NCBI GenBank assembly: GCA_020465985.1
Contig: JAANYP010000155.1
Location: 1 to 64,000 of the forward strand
Direction: 5' to 3'
Origin: Centrapalus pauciflorus
Lineage: Eukaryota > Streptophyta > Magnoliopsida > Asterales > Asteraceae
DNA: 64,000 nt
The position numbers and the translations under genes are program-made. The notes beneath the pieces were generated by a model, which had not been told where the DNA came from, ran no database searches, and worked only from the letters and a program-made list of their open reading frames with translations. Positions 10,617 to 23,740 of this stretch are shown here, piece after piece. The first letter of the stretch is position 1. Each line of letters begins with the position of its first letter.

Positions 10617-11488
10617 ATATAATATATAAATCTGATTTTATTTTATATGTTTATTCTTAATAAACCATTGATATTGTTAATAAATAAATTTGTCTAAATC
10701 CTTTAATAAATCAACAAATATATATATAGTTGTTACAAGTCTAAATAGATTAAGTAACAATTATTACAATAATTATACAATAAAGACCAAACCTTAAGTT
10801 AATATTTTATTGACAAATTAATTGATTATTCACACTTACATTATTAATTAAATTATTTATGTGATTGCATTCACTAAAATAAATATTAAATCAGAACATA
10901 ACCTAAATTTGAATAAATATATATCTAATGACTTATTATTTACTTGATGTTTATTAGCAAAGTTAAATTAAGAATTTTATTAAAATTAAAATAGATACAA
11001 TAAAGTTATATTCATTTGACAATCGATTAAATTATAGAGAAAATAATATAACTAAGTACTAACACACCAATTTGAATAATAACGATTAAAAAAGATATTT
11101 GACTTCATCAAACAAGAATTGTAAGCAAAACTTAATATATATTAATTACAAAGGTATGTAATAACATAATGTAATAAAATAATTATAGGATATTTATTAG
11201 TTTGAATATATTGTTATTACAAATTATGTTATGATTTTATAATTAATACTTTACAAATATGTGTTTGCATACTATTCGATGTGGAAATGATATATTTTCA
11301 TTTTATCGTGTATAGTAATTAGTTTTTTCTCTCTATAGACTTCATTCTAATACACGTTTTCCGAATTAAAAATTACTTTCCAGATCAGCGCACGTGTCTT
11401 ATACTAGATATGTATAAAACTCAAAAATAATAGTGTGTGGTAATATTCACGATAAAAATAGGTAATTTTTTCTTCACAAATAATGTCT
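10617..11488. other. AT-rich intergenic DNA
   Basis: Nothing recognisable: no ORF, no repeat structure and no transposon signature before the target duplication of the next element. Confidence 0.5.
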
Positions 11489-11493
11489 AGTTT
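11489..11493. other. Left target-site duplication AGTTT
   Basis: It abuts the 5' LTR start and is identical to 21785-21789. The pair fixes the element borders even though the LTR does not begin with TG. Confidence 0.85.
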
Positions 11494-12530
11494 TATAACA
11501 CCTTACTTTATAATTATGCGTTTATGTCGCAATTTGCGTTTTATGATGTAATGTGAGAATTTAAATGAAGTTAATTGCTAAATAATGCAATTAAATAATG
11601 ATAATTGTTTAACTAAGTTAAATATATGTTACAAATTATTTTAGTTGAGCAAATTTAAAGAAATGAAATAAAAACAAGTTTAAGGGTTAAATTGTGTATT
11701 TAACAAACTTGAGAAATTTGAGAACCATAAATACCCTTAAAAGAGAGATATGTTCATTGATTTCATTTTTCACATAGAAATAAGCTCTCTGCTCCCTCTC
11801 TCAAACATCTACGGTTCTCCTCCTTCTTCTTCCCAAGTTCATCAAAAATTTTGCAACAAATTGAAGATTTATCGCAACGAATTCATCTAAAAGCATCAAG
11901 TATCTACAAACTTTCAAGGTAATTTTATATTCAGAAACTTAAAAATGTAATGTGTGTACTGTGTGTGTGTGTTCGTGGGTTACGGTACCGGTGGCCAAAA
12001 ACCGAACAAACAATCTAAGTAAAAAATATCAAATTGATGTTTGGATCTTGTCGAGAATGTTAAACCAAACATATATAATCCATCTTTTAGTGTTAAATTG
12101 AAATTTTATTATGGAAATAGGCTGTTGAATTCATAGAAAACAGAAAGGTATGTTTGTATGTGTCGCATATGTGTGTTTGCATGTAGCAGAATACCGAGAT
12201 ACACATGGGTTTCGGTAAATACCGAAACCTCATAGCCAAAACCGAAACCAAGCAAGCATAGTACCGAGAACCATTTACATATACCGAAACCCACATGGGT
12301 TTCGGTAATACCTAAGCCAGGGAGAAGCTACCGAAAACTACCGAAAGCATTTGAAGATGGGTACCGAAACTCCCCTCCCCAATACCGAAACCATGCAAGG
12401 TTATACCGAAACAATTAGAAATTACCGATACCATCTATATATTTATAGATACCGAGACCTACAGAGACGAATTGGAAGTACCGAAACCTTTCCAAGGTTT
12501 CGGTAATATTGAAACTTCAATAGTGAATTT

Positions 12531-12631
<101 letters not shown>

Positions 12632-12868
12632 GAGGCAATTAGGTGTAGGCAATTCGGTAATGATAATATTAAGTACTGAAATTCCTATTTCTCTGGGTTA
12701 CCGAAACAACTAATATATGTATGCATGTGTGTGTGAATAAACAAGTATATATATATACCATGTATGTATGCATGTGAGATGTGTGCCTAGAGATATCATG
12801 CACACACAAAAACATAAGTTGGCAATTGAGATTATTTTTTTTTAGGTATGTACAATGTGTTTGTGTGT

Positions 12869-12870
<2 letters not shown>

Positions 12871-12960
<90 letters not shown>
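12871..12960. repeat. (AC)n(AT)n compound microsatellite in 5' LTR
   Basis: About 42 bp AC then 48 bp AT. The 3' LTR copy (20475-20590) is longer (about 48 + 68 bp), so it changed length after insertion. A minus-strand family member has the same compound tract at 31282-31366. Confidence 0.95.
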
Positions 12961-12962
<2 letters not shown>

Positions 12963-14118
12963 TTACGTTTAATTAAGTAACCATTGGTCAAACTTAAGTA
13001 TATTTAAAATCTGCAAAATATTTTAGCAAGAAATTACAATTTAAGATACTTTAATTTCTAAGCAAGTTCATTAATTTGTTACATGTTCTGTAATATTAAA
13101 TTACAGACACATCGCTGTGCGCTCATTATTAATTAAAGCATAACAGTTCGGATACGGGTTAAAGCTTATTTAAAGAGTCGACCTTCAGAAATAATGCAAA
13201 GCCATATTAAAGCCTTGATAAACAAGTGCAAGTATTTCAGAGCAATATAAAGCATAGAAAAGCCAGTGCAAGCATAGCAGTACTGTGAGTAACAGTTATT
13301 CTTGTTTACATGTTTTATATGAAATTGAGACATAAATTGCTTCTATATGATTTCTTTGGAATTCAATAGACTGTTGTGAGTGAAGGCGAACGCTGTGGTA
13401 CAGGCGATACCCAGTTTAGCCGGATCTTACACCTGATCTATTAATGTGCATAATATACTGTTATCTGTTTATTGTTCTGCATATCATACAGCAAGCTTTG
13501 TTTGAGCGTTTCCTTGTGCATTTTCATAAGCTTTATACATAGCAGGCAAGCAATTCTGATGCTCACCACTATCCCAAGCATTATGCGGGTAGCTAGCCCC
13601 GTATCACCGACTGATCATCGGAAGCGGTAACCCCTAGTGGTGGCATCTCCTTTCTGCGGGAAATGTCTCAATTGTGCAAGCATTCTTTCTGGGTATTAAG
13701 CAAGCAAGCAAGCATAACATGCCTTTATAGGCACTTTCGCGCATATTTTACATGCATTCATGAATATCTGTTTACTCACTAAGCAATTAGCTTACAGTTG
13801 CTACTCACAATTTTTACAGGAAAAGGTAAAGAGCAAGCTGGACCTTCTGCTTAGGTCTATTTTCTGATCAACCCAGAGGACTTAGCTCACTTTCAGCTTG
13901 TGGTATAGCTTTATGGTGCCTTGGGATCTGGGTAGCTGCTTTTAGTTATATTGTGATGTAATAGCAATTTAGTAATGTAGCCTTGTAGCACGTGTAGTGC
14001 ATGACATATTGTAATATTTATTTAGATTTATGCAAGCTTTAGACTTTTTATTTTGTTTATGGCTATTGTTATTATTCCTGGGATAAGCAAGCGTGATTAA
14101 AGCGAGGATATGTCAGGA

Positions 14119-14130
14119 TGGTATCAGAGC
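14119..14130 (+). promoter_or_regulatory. Primer-binding site, tRNA-Met(i) type
   Basis: TGGTATCAGAGC lies three bases (GGA) after the LTR end. It is complementary to the 3' end of plant initiator tRNA-Met, the usual minus-strand primer of this group. Confidence 0.93.
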
Positions 14131-14321
14131 ATTAGTTTGAGGGATTTAAGTGTTAGCAATAGCACTTGGACTCAAACTTTTAAGCAAAGATATTAGCTTC
14201 GAATGTCTAGGCTTTAACTCGACCTGAGATAGGCTTTGACTTTGCTTTAGGAATTGGGAAATGGGGTAGAATAGTAATTATGCCTATTCTTACGCAAATA
14301 TTATTTATATAATTTCAGAAC

Positions 14322-16136
14322 ATGTCAGGATATGGTGAAGGAGCTGGAGGTGGACTCACTCCCGAACAGATCATGCAAATTATGCTTAATGAGAACAACG
14401 AGCGTCAAGCTAAGTTTCTACAAGATCAGTTTCGTGCTCGTGATGAAGCCGAAACTAAGCGTAGAGAAGAACGTAGGAAAAAGCAACAAGATGATACTGG
14501 ACGCCACAACGACGACACCGACGAGGAGGAAGCCCCTGTAGTCCCTCCTAAGGGCTGCAACTTCCGTTACTTCAAAGCTTGTGGAGCTCAACCTTTCAAA
14601 GGAGCTGCAAACTCGACTGAAGCGCTCGAGTGGATTACTGGTATTGAGCGAATATTTCTCATCAGCGACTGTGCTGAAGAATCCAAGGTCAGCTTTGCTA
14701 CTACATTGTTCGAGGGTGGCGCTGTTATGTGGTGGAGGTCTCAGGAGAACATGCACGGAGCTAACTGGATTAAGTCCCTATCTTGGGATGAATTTAAGGT
14801 CATTTTCTTTCGTCAGTATTGCCCAGCTGATGAAAAGAAACGTTTGGAAGAAAAACTGATGTCTCTTACTCTGGGAACCAAATCGGTGACTGAGTATGAG
14901 ATTGAATTTACCCGACTAAGCTTGCTGTCTGACTATCAAGTCGCTACTGAAGAGCGAAAGATCGACCGTTTTCTGATGGGTCTGCATCCCGAGTACCAGA
15001 AGTTTTTGAAGCACCAGAGATATACCAACTATGCTGATTGTGTTGAAGCTGCTCGAATTCTCGAGCAGGACTTTATTCGAGCTGGAGGAGTTCCTGCTTC
15101 ATCTGTTAACCCGACATGTCCATCACCGCCCAAGAAATCACGCACTGGAAGCTATTCTGGATCTTCATCCAGATATTCTCAGCCACAGCAGTCTCAGTAC
15201 CGACAGTTCAGCTCACCTCCGGCGCAGCAAGCTCGTTCCTATACAGTACATTCGGAGCCGAGGCAGTGCCGCCGCTGCCATAAGTCACACATTGGGCGCT
15301 GTAACCCCAATGATGTGAGACGTTACGTGTGCAATGACATAGGGCATAGCAGTGAAGAATGTCCTAATAAAGTTAAAGTTTGCAACAACTGTTTACGTCC
15401 TGGACATACTGAGCGGGCATGCACGCATCATTTCAGTTTAATTTATCCAAGTGCCGAGCATCATCCACGTCTGCAACAACAACAGTACCGACCCCAGCAG
15501 CAACAACAACATCAACAACAACAACAAAGACAAAACCAACCGGACCGACATAGAACATCACGTGGAGGTTCTAGCCGCCGTAATGAACCAGCAAGAAATC
15601 AGAATCGCGCATTCCAAATAACGGCCGAGCAAGCGAAGGAAATACCAGATGTGGTATCTGGTATGTTTCTTGTTAACTCTATTCCTGCTAGAGTTATTTT
15701 TGATTCAGGAGCCAACCGTTCTTTCATATCAAATTCATTTGCATCTAAACTTGGAATTGCACCGACCACTCTACCTGTTATATTTGATATCGAAACGGCT
15801 AGTAATGTAAGTGTGTCTACCGATAAAATTTACCGTGATTGCATCATTCTGCTCGACAACTGCACATTTCAACTTGATCTTATTCCGATGGATTTTCACG
15901 AGTTCGACGTTATTGTGGGTATGGATTGGCTAGTTCACCATGACGCCAACATTATCTGTAAAAAGAAGTTAATCAAGCTCACTACTCTGGATGGCCGCAG
16001 TATCTGCATCTATGGTGACAGAATGAAAGGTGATTTATGCTTGATCTCGGTAGTGAATGCTAGGAAGCATATAGCTAAGGGTTGCGTGTCTTACTTAGCA
16101 TATGCAATAGATGCTAAATCTGAAAAGAAAACTTAA
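14322..16136 (+). CDS. gag-pr: gag and aspartic protease of the Tekay-like element
   Basis: The frame has 604 codons from ATG 14322, the first ATG of the open frame. The Retrotrans_gag core spans about residues 75-250 (AVMWWRSQE, SWDEFKVIFFRQY, EYEIEFTRLS). A Ser/Gln-rich linker follows. The knuckle region at about 320-370 has C-x2-C-type spacing; the best match to the canonical form is CNNCLRPGHTERAC. A polyglutamine-like stretch (about 385-405) comes next. The protease is at about 450-540 with the catalytic triplet DSG at 15702-15710 (VIFDSGANRSFIS). A TAA at 16134-16136 ends the frame, but the same frame continues into RT without a shift, so this is one polyprotein with a single nonsense codon or a programmed stop. 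Confidence 0.93.
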   Translation: MSGYGEGAGGGLTPEQIMQIMLNENNERQAKFLQDQFRARDEAETKRREERRKKQQDDTGRHNDDTDEEEAPVVPPKGCNFRYFKACGAQPFKGAANSTEALEWITGIERIFLISDCAEESKVSFATTLFEGGAVMWWRSQENMHGANWIKSLSWDEFKVIFFRQYCPADEKKRLEEKLMSLTLGTKSVTEYEIEFTRLSLLSDYQVATEERKIDRFLMGLHPEYQKFLKHQRYTNYADCVEAARILEQDFIRAGGVPASSVNPTCPSPPKKSRTGSYSGSSSRYSQPQQSQYRQFSSPPAQQARSYTVHSEPRQCRRCHKSHIGRCNPNDVRRYVCNDIGHSSEECPNKVKVCNNCLRPGHTERACTHHFSLIYPSAEHHPRLQQQQYRPQQQQQHQQQQQRQNQPDRHRTSRGGSSRRNEPARNQNRAFQITAEQAKEIPDVVSGMFLVNSIPARVIFDSGANRSFISNSFASKLGIAPTTLPVIFDIETASNVSVSTDKIYRDCIILLDNCTFQLDLIPMDFHEFDVIVGMDWLVHHDANIICKKKLIKLTTLDGRSICIYGDRMKGDLCLISVVNARKHIAKGCVSYLAYAIDAKSEKKT

Positions 16137-16835
16137 GCCGAGGTACCGATAGCCTCAGAGTTTCCCGATGTCTTTCCTGAGGACATCTCTGGACTTCCAC
16201 CAGACCGTCAGGTGGAGTTCAGAATTGATTTACTGCCAGGCGCGGCACCGATTGCTCGAGCCCCGTATAGACTTGCACCTGCTGAGATGCAAGAAATGAT
16301 GAAGCAATTGCAAGAATTGCTAGATAAGGGACTTATACGACCAAGTTCATCTCCCTGGGGAGCTCCTGTTCTTTTTGTTAAGAAGAAAGATGAGACTCTT
16401 CGGATGTGTATTGATTATAGGGAGTTGAACAAGGTAACAATAAAGAACAAATATCCGTTGCCCAGAATAGACGATCTTTTCGATCAACTTCGGGGAGCCA
16501 GTTACTTCTCAAAGATCGATCTTAGATCTGGGTATCATCAGCTCAAAGTCCGCGAAGAAGATGTTTCCAAAACAGCTTTCCGCACCAGATACGGGCATTA
16601 CGAGTTTTTTGTTATGCCCTTTGGCCTTACTAATGCTCCTGCGGCATTCATGGATCTCATGAACCGTGTTTGTAGGCCAATGCTTGACAAGTCTGTTATT
16701 GTCTTTATAGACGATATTCTCATCTACTCGAAATCCGAAGCTGAGCATGCTATGCATCTTAGAGAACTACTAGAGTTGCTGCGCAAAGAGCGACTTTACG
16801 CCAAGTTCTCTAATTGCGAATTTTGGTTGCGACAG
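16137..16835 (+). CDS. pol: Reverse transcriptase, N-terminal exon, Tekay-like element
   Basis: It is in the same frame as gag-pr, right after the TAA. The open part begins AEVPIASEFPDVFPEDISGL, the usual link between protease and RT; the first ATG at 16212 is therefore probably not a real start. RT motifs are intact: RMCIDYRELN, YPLPRIDDLFDQL, KIDLRSGYHQ, VMPFGLTNAPAAF and the catalytic FIDD at 16704-16715. The open frame runs on to 16865, but its last ten residues after FWLRQ do not fit RT. The matching RT sequence resumes at 16926, in agreement with an intron at 16836-16925. The enzyme copies the element RNA into DNA inside virus-like particles. Confidence 0.9.
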
Positions 16836-16925
16836 GTGCTCACGATCTCGATTTATTCACTTTAAGTTTATCTTTTCTGTAATTTTCATGCTCAGCGTTA
16901 ACCTGTAAATCTTGTATTTTATCAG
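16836..16925 (+). other. Putative 90-bp GT-AG intron inside the RT coding sequence
   Basis: The upstream coding sequence ends CGA CAG (RQ). A GT follows, then a T-rich 90-bp stretch, then TTTTATCAG, and coding resumes ATA CAA TTT CTT GGA (IQFLG). In related elements RT runs from FWL-x-x straight into VQFLGH, so removing exactly this segment gives the family sequence with no gap. The insert contains an in-frame TAA, and a possible branch-point region (GTTAAC) lies about 28 bases before the acceptor. The gap could instead be a chance insertion, but donor, acceptor and frame all agree. Confidence 0.7.
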
Positions 16926-19058
16926 ATACAATTTCTTGGACACGTGATATCCGGTGAAGGAATCGCTGTAGATCCTTCTAAAATTGAAGCCATTCAGAAC
17001 TGGGAAGCTCCCAAATCAGCTACTGAAATCCGAAGTTTCTTGGGATTGGCGGATTACTACCTTCGATTCATTAAGGACTTCTCAAAACTAGCCATGCCTC
17101 TTACATCTCTTACTCGCAAGAATGTTCCCTTTATTTGGGAAGAAGCTCAAGAGACCGCCTTCCAAACTTTAAAACAGAAACTCACCGAAGCGCCTATTCT
17201 GGCCTTACCCGAAGGCAATGAAGACTTTGTGGTCTTCAGCGATGCTTCATATCAAGGGCTTGGGTGTGTTTTGATGCAAAGAGGCAGAGTCATAGCATAT
17301 GCTTCTCGCCAACTTAAGGATCATGAAAAGAGTCATCCGACTCATGACCTTGAACTTGCTGCCGTGACTTTCGCATTGAAAACGTGGCGACATTATCTCT
17401 ACGGCACCAAATGTCAGCTGTATACGGATCACAAGAGCCTTAAGTACATTTTCAGTCAGAAGGAGCTCAACATGCGCCAGCGACGCTCCATGGAACTCAT
17501 CAAAGACTATGACTGTGATATTCTGTATCACCCCGGCAAAGCGAATGTGGTGGCCGACGCATTGAGTCGTAAATCTTACTCTGCGAAATGTCTCTATACT
17601 CTGACTCATACTTCATTTTCATCTACTCTGATCGATGAAATTCTTGTTTCCCAAGCTGAAGCCTTGAAAGAAGAAAACCTCAACTCTGAAGACATGAAAG
17701 GGCAACTTCAATTCTTAAACGGTAGTTCTCGTGGCTTAAAGCTCTTCAAGAATCGTGTTTGGGTTCCGAAATTTGGAGATATACGACAGAAGATACTCTC
17801 AGAAGCGCATTGCTCGAACTTTTCTGTACATCCCGGCAGCACCAAGATGTACAACGATCTAAAAGCCGAGTATTGGTGGCCCGGTATGAAAAGAGACGTA
17901 GGCCAATATGTCGATAATTGTGTTACATGCCGATTAGTCAAAGCGGAGCATCAACAGCCTTATGGCAGTCTACAGCCTCTACCGATTCCCGAGTGGAAGT
18001 TCGATCACATAACGATGGACTTTGTGACGAAGCTTCTGACTACGCGAGGACAGCACGACACAATTTGGGTCATTGTAGATCGTCTAACCAAAGTCGCTCA
18101 TTTCATTCCAATTCGCGAGAACTACTCATTGGAGAAGCTGGCTAAGTTGTATATAGACGAGATCGTTACTCGACACGGAGTGCCTCTGTCTATTGTTTCA
18201 GATCGCGACAGCCGGTTCACTTCGAGGTTCTGGAGTGCATTACAAGATGGATTAGGTACTAAGATCAGAATGAGCACAGCGTATCATCCGCAGCCTGATG
18301 GCCAAAGTGAGCGCACGATCCTTACACTCGAAGACATGCTGCGGGCATGTGTTCTTGAGTTTAGTGGTAATTGGGACGACCACTTGCCGCTAGCAGAATT
18401 TTCTTACAACAATAGCTACCACTCGTCGATCAAAGCCGCACCTTTTGAAGCCTTATACGGACGCAAATGCCGAACTCCTACGTGTTGGCATGAAGCCGGT
18501 GAAGCACCAATCTCCGGTCCCGAGCTACTTCAGCAGACTAATGACAAGATCAAAATTATTCACCAACTCTTAGAAACTGCTCAATCTCGACAGAAGTCGT
18601 ATCATGATCGACACCATAAGCCATTGGAATTTCAGAAGGATGACTATGTAGTACTGAACGTCTCGCCGATGAAAGGTGTGTTTAGATTCGGCAAGCACGG
18701 CAAGTTAGCACCACGATTTGTTGGTCCTTTCAAGATCACCGAGCGTGTTGGAACTCAATCTTATCTGTTGGACTTGCCGAGCGAACTGTCCAATATACAC
18801 CCCGTGTTTCACGTTTCGCAGCTTAGGAAGTGCAATGAAAACGAAAGCGAAAAATGGGCTGATCATCTGACTTATAAGATTAATGAGAAGCTGCAATGTG
18901 ACGAGCCTGAGGTCATTATAGAGACAAAGATGAAGAAGTTAAGAAATCGAGAAGTGGCAATGGTATTGGTGCAATGGAGAACTTCTCATGGAAATTCCCA
19001 GACCTGGGAATCTGAGCAAGACATGAGAGTTCGAAATCCGCATCTTTTTCAGTCCTAG
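16926..19058 (+). CDS. pol: RT C-terminus, RNase H, integrase and chromodomain-like tail, Tekay-like element
   Basis: About 710 codons follow the putative intron; the GTG at 16944 that could pass for a start is the Val codon of GHVIS. Domains in order: RT thumb (SKIEAIQNWEAPK, FLGLADYYLRFI); RNase H (VVFSDASYQGLGCVL, YTDHKSLKYIF, VVADALSR); integrase HHCC zinc finger (residues about 275-325, ending CVTCRLVK); catalytic core with D at TMDF, D at VSDRDSRF and E at DGQSERT. The GPF/Y-like region (RFVGPFKI) and HPVFHVSQLRK follow. The tail ending VLVQWRTSHGNSQTWE resembles a chromodomain, which in chromoviruses directs insertion to certain chromatin. No stop or frameshift is visible, so this part could be active. 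Confidence 0.93.
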   Translation: MQFLGHVISGEGIAVDPSKIEAIQNWEAPKSATEIRSFLGLADYYLRFIKDFSKLAMPLTSLTRKNVPFIWEEAQETAFQTLKQKLTEAPILALPEGNEDFVVFSDASYQGLGCVLMQRGRVIAYASRQLKDHEKSHPTHDLELAAVTFALKTWRHYLYGTKCQLYTDHKSLKYIFSQKELNMRQRRSMELIKDYDCDILYHPGKANVVADALSRKSYSAKCLYTLTHTSFSSTLIDEILVSQAEALKEENLNSEDMKGQLQFLNGSSRGLKLFKNRVWVPKFGDIRQKILSEAHCSNFSVHPGSTKMYNDLKAEYWWPGMKRDVGQYVDNCVTCRLVKAEHQQPYGSLQPLPIPEWKFDHITMDFVTKLLTTRGQHDTIWVIVDRLTKVAHFIPIRENYSLEKLAKLYIDEIVTRHGVPLSIVSDRDSRFTSRFWSALQDGLGTKIRMSTAYHPQPDGQSERTILTLEDMLRACVLEFSGNWDDHLPLAEFSYNNSYHSSIKAAPFEALYGRKCRTPTCWHEAGEAPISGPELLQQTNDKIKIIHQLLETAQSRQKSYHDRHHKPLEFQKDDYVVLNVSPMKGVFRFGKHGKLAPRFVGPFKITERVGTQSYLLDLPSELSNIHPVFHVSQLRKCNENESEKWADHLTYKINEKLQCDEPEVIIETKMKKLRNREVAMVLVQWRTSHGNSQTWESEQDMRVRNPHLFQS

Positions 19059-19097
19059 GTACTTCGGGGACGAAGTGCAAGCGTGGTGGGCTCATAC
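19059..19097 (+). promoter_or_regulatory. 3' spacer with polypurine-like tract
   Basis: It contains CGGGGACGAAG and GTGGTGGG shortly before the 3' LTR. GGGGACGAAG is a typical sequence near the 3' end of plant Gypsy elements. The exact plus-strand primer is not certain. Confidence 0.5.
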
Positions 19098-20134
19098 TAT
19101 AACACCTTACTTTATAATTATGCGTTTATGTCGCAATTTGCGTTTTATGATGTAATGTGAGAATTTAAATGAAGTTAATTGCTAAATAATGCAATTAAGT
19201 AATGATAATTGTTTAAAAAAGTTAAATATATGTTACAAATTATTTTAGTTTAGCAAATTTAAAGAAATGAAATAAAAACAAGTTTAAGGGTTAAATTGTG
19301 TATTTAACAAACTTGAGAAATTTAAGAACCATAAATACCCTTAAAAGAGAGATATGTTCATTGATTTCATTTTTCACATAGAAATAAACTCTCTGCTCCC
19401 TCTCTCAAACATCTACGGTTCTCCTCCTTCTTCTTCCCAAGTTCATCAAAAAATTTGCAACAAATTGAAGATTTATCGCAACGAATTCATCTAAAAGCAT
19501 CAAGTATCTACAAACTTTCAAGGTAATTTTATATTCAGAAACTTAAAAATGTAATGTGTGTACTGTGGGTGTGTGTTCGTGGGTTACGGTACCGGTGGCC
19601 AAAAACCGAACCAACAATCTAAGTAAAAAATATCAAATTGATGTTTGGATCTTGTCGAGAATGTTAAACCAAACATATATAATCCATCTTTTAGTGTTAA
19701 ATTGAAATTTTATTATGGAAATAGGCTGTTGAATTCATAGAAAACAGAAAGGTATGTTTGTGTGTGTCGCATATGTGTGTTTGCATGTAGCAGAATACCG
19801 AGATACACATGGGTTTCGGTAAATACCAAAACCTCATAGCCAAAACCGAAACCAAGCAAGCATAGTACCGAGAACCATTTACATATACCGAAACCCACAT
19901 GGGTTTCGGTAATACCGAAGCCAGGGAGAAGCTACCGAAAACTACCGAAAGCATTTGAAGATGGGTACCGAAACTCCCCTCCCCAATACCGAAACCATGC
20001 AAGGTTATACCGAAACAATTAAAAATTACCGAGACCATCTATATATTTATAGATACCGAGACCTACAGAGACGAATTGGAAGTACCGAAACCTTTCCAAG
20101 GTTTCGGTAATATTGAAACTTCAATAGTGAATTC

Positions 20135-20235
<101 letters not shown>

Positions 20236-20472
20236 GAGGCAATTAGGTGTAGGCAATTCGGTAATGATAATATTAAGTATTGAAATTCCTATTTCTTTGG
20301 GTTACCGAAACAACTAATATATGTATGCATGTGTGTGTGAATAAACAAGTATATATATATACCATGTATGTATGCATGTGAGATGTGTGCCTAGAGATAT
20401 CATGCACACACAAAAACATAAGTTGGCAATTGAGATTATTTTTTTTTAGGTATGTACATTGTGTTTGTGTGT

Positions 20473-20592
<120 letters not shown>

Positions 20593-21784
20593 TTAAATTT
20601 AATTAAGTAACCATTGGTCAAACTTAAGTATATTTAAAATCTGCAAAATATTTTAGCAAGAAATTACAATTTAAGATACTTTAATTTTAAGCAAGTTCAT
20701 TAATTTGTTACATGTTCTGTAATATTAAATTACAGACACATCGCTGTACGCTCATTATTAATTAAAGCATAATAGTTCGGATACGGGTTAAAGCTTATTT
20801 AAAGAGTCGACCTTCAGAAATAATGCAAAGCCATATTAAAGCCTAGATAAGCAAGTGCAAGTATTTTAGAGCAATATAAAGCATAGAAAAGCCAGTGCAA
20901 GCATAGCAGTACTGTGAGTAACAGTTATTCTTGTTTACATGTTTTATATGAAATTGAGACATAACTTGCTTCTATATGATTTCTTTGGAATTCAATAGAC
21001 TGTTGTGAGTGAAGGCGAACGCTGTGGTACAGGCGATACCCAGCTTAGCCGGATCTTACACCTGATCTATTAATGTGCATAATATACTGTTATCTGTTTA
21101 TTGTTCTGCATATCATACAGCAAGCTTTGTTTGAGCGTTTCCTTGTGCATTTTCATAAGCATTATACATAGCAAGCAAGCAATTCTGATGCTCACAACTA
21201 TCCCAAGCATTATGCGGGTAGCTAGCCCCGTATCACCAACTGATCATCGGAAGCGGTAACCCCTAGTGGTGGCATCTCCTTTCTGCGGGAAATGTCTCAA
21301 TTGTGCAAGCATTCTTTCTGGGTATTAAGCAAGCAAGCAAGCAAGCATAACATGCCTTTATAGGCACTTTCGCCGCATATTTTACATGCATTCATGAATA
21401 TCTGTTTACTCACTAAGCAATTAGCTTACAGTTGCTGCTCACAATTTTTACAGGAAAAGGTAAAGAGCAAGCTGGACCTTCTGCTTAGGTCTATTTTCTG
21501 ATCAACCCATAGGACTTAGCTCACTTTCAGCTTGTGGTATAGCTTTATGGTGCCTTGGGATCTGGGTAGCTGCTTTTAATTATATTGTGATGTAATAGCA
21601 ATTTAGTAATGTAACCTTGTAGCACGTGTAGTGCATGACATATTGTAATATTTATTTAGATTTATGCAAGCTTTAGACTTTTTATTTTGTTTATGGCTAT
21701 TGTTATTATTCCTGGGATAAGCAAGCGTGATTAAAGCAAGGATGTGTCAGGAATAGCAAGCGTGATTAAAGCAAGGATGTGACA

Positions 21785-21789
21785 AGTTT
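21785..21789. other. Right target-site duplication AGTTT
   Basis: Identical to 11489-11493, directly after the 3' LTR. Confidence 0.85.
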
Positions 21790-21889
21790 GCCTAAATAAA
21801 ATATATTTCTATCGGTGTCATTCTTTAATTAACAAATATTAATTTTGAAACACGCAACCCGAGCAACGCACAGGTATTCAACTTGTAGA

Positions 21890-23740
<1,851 letters not shown>

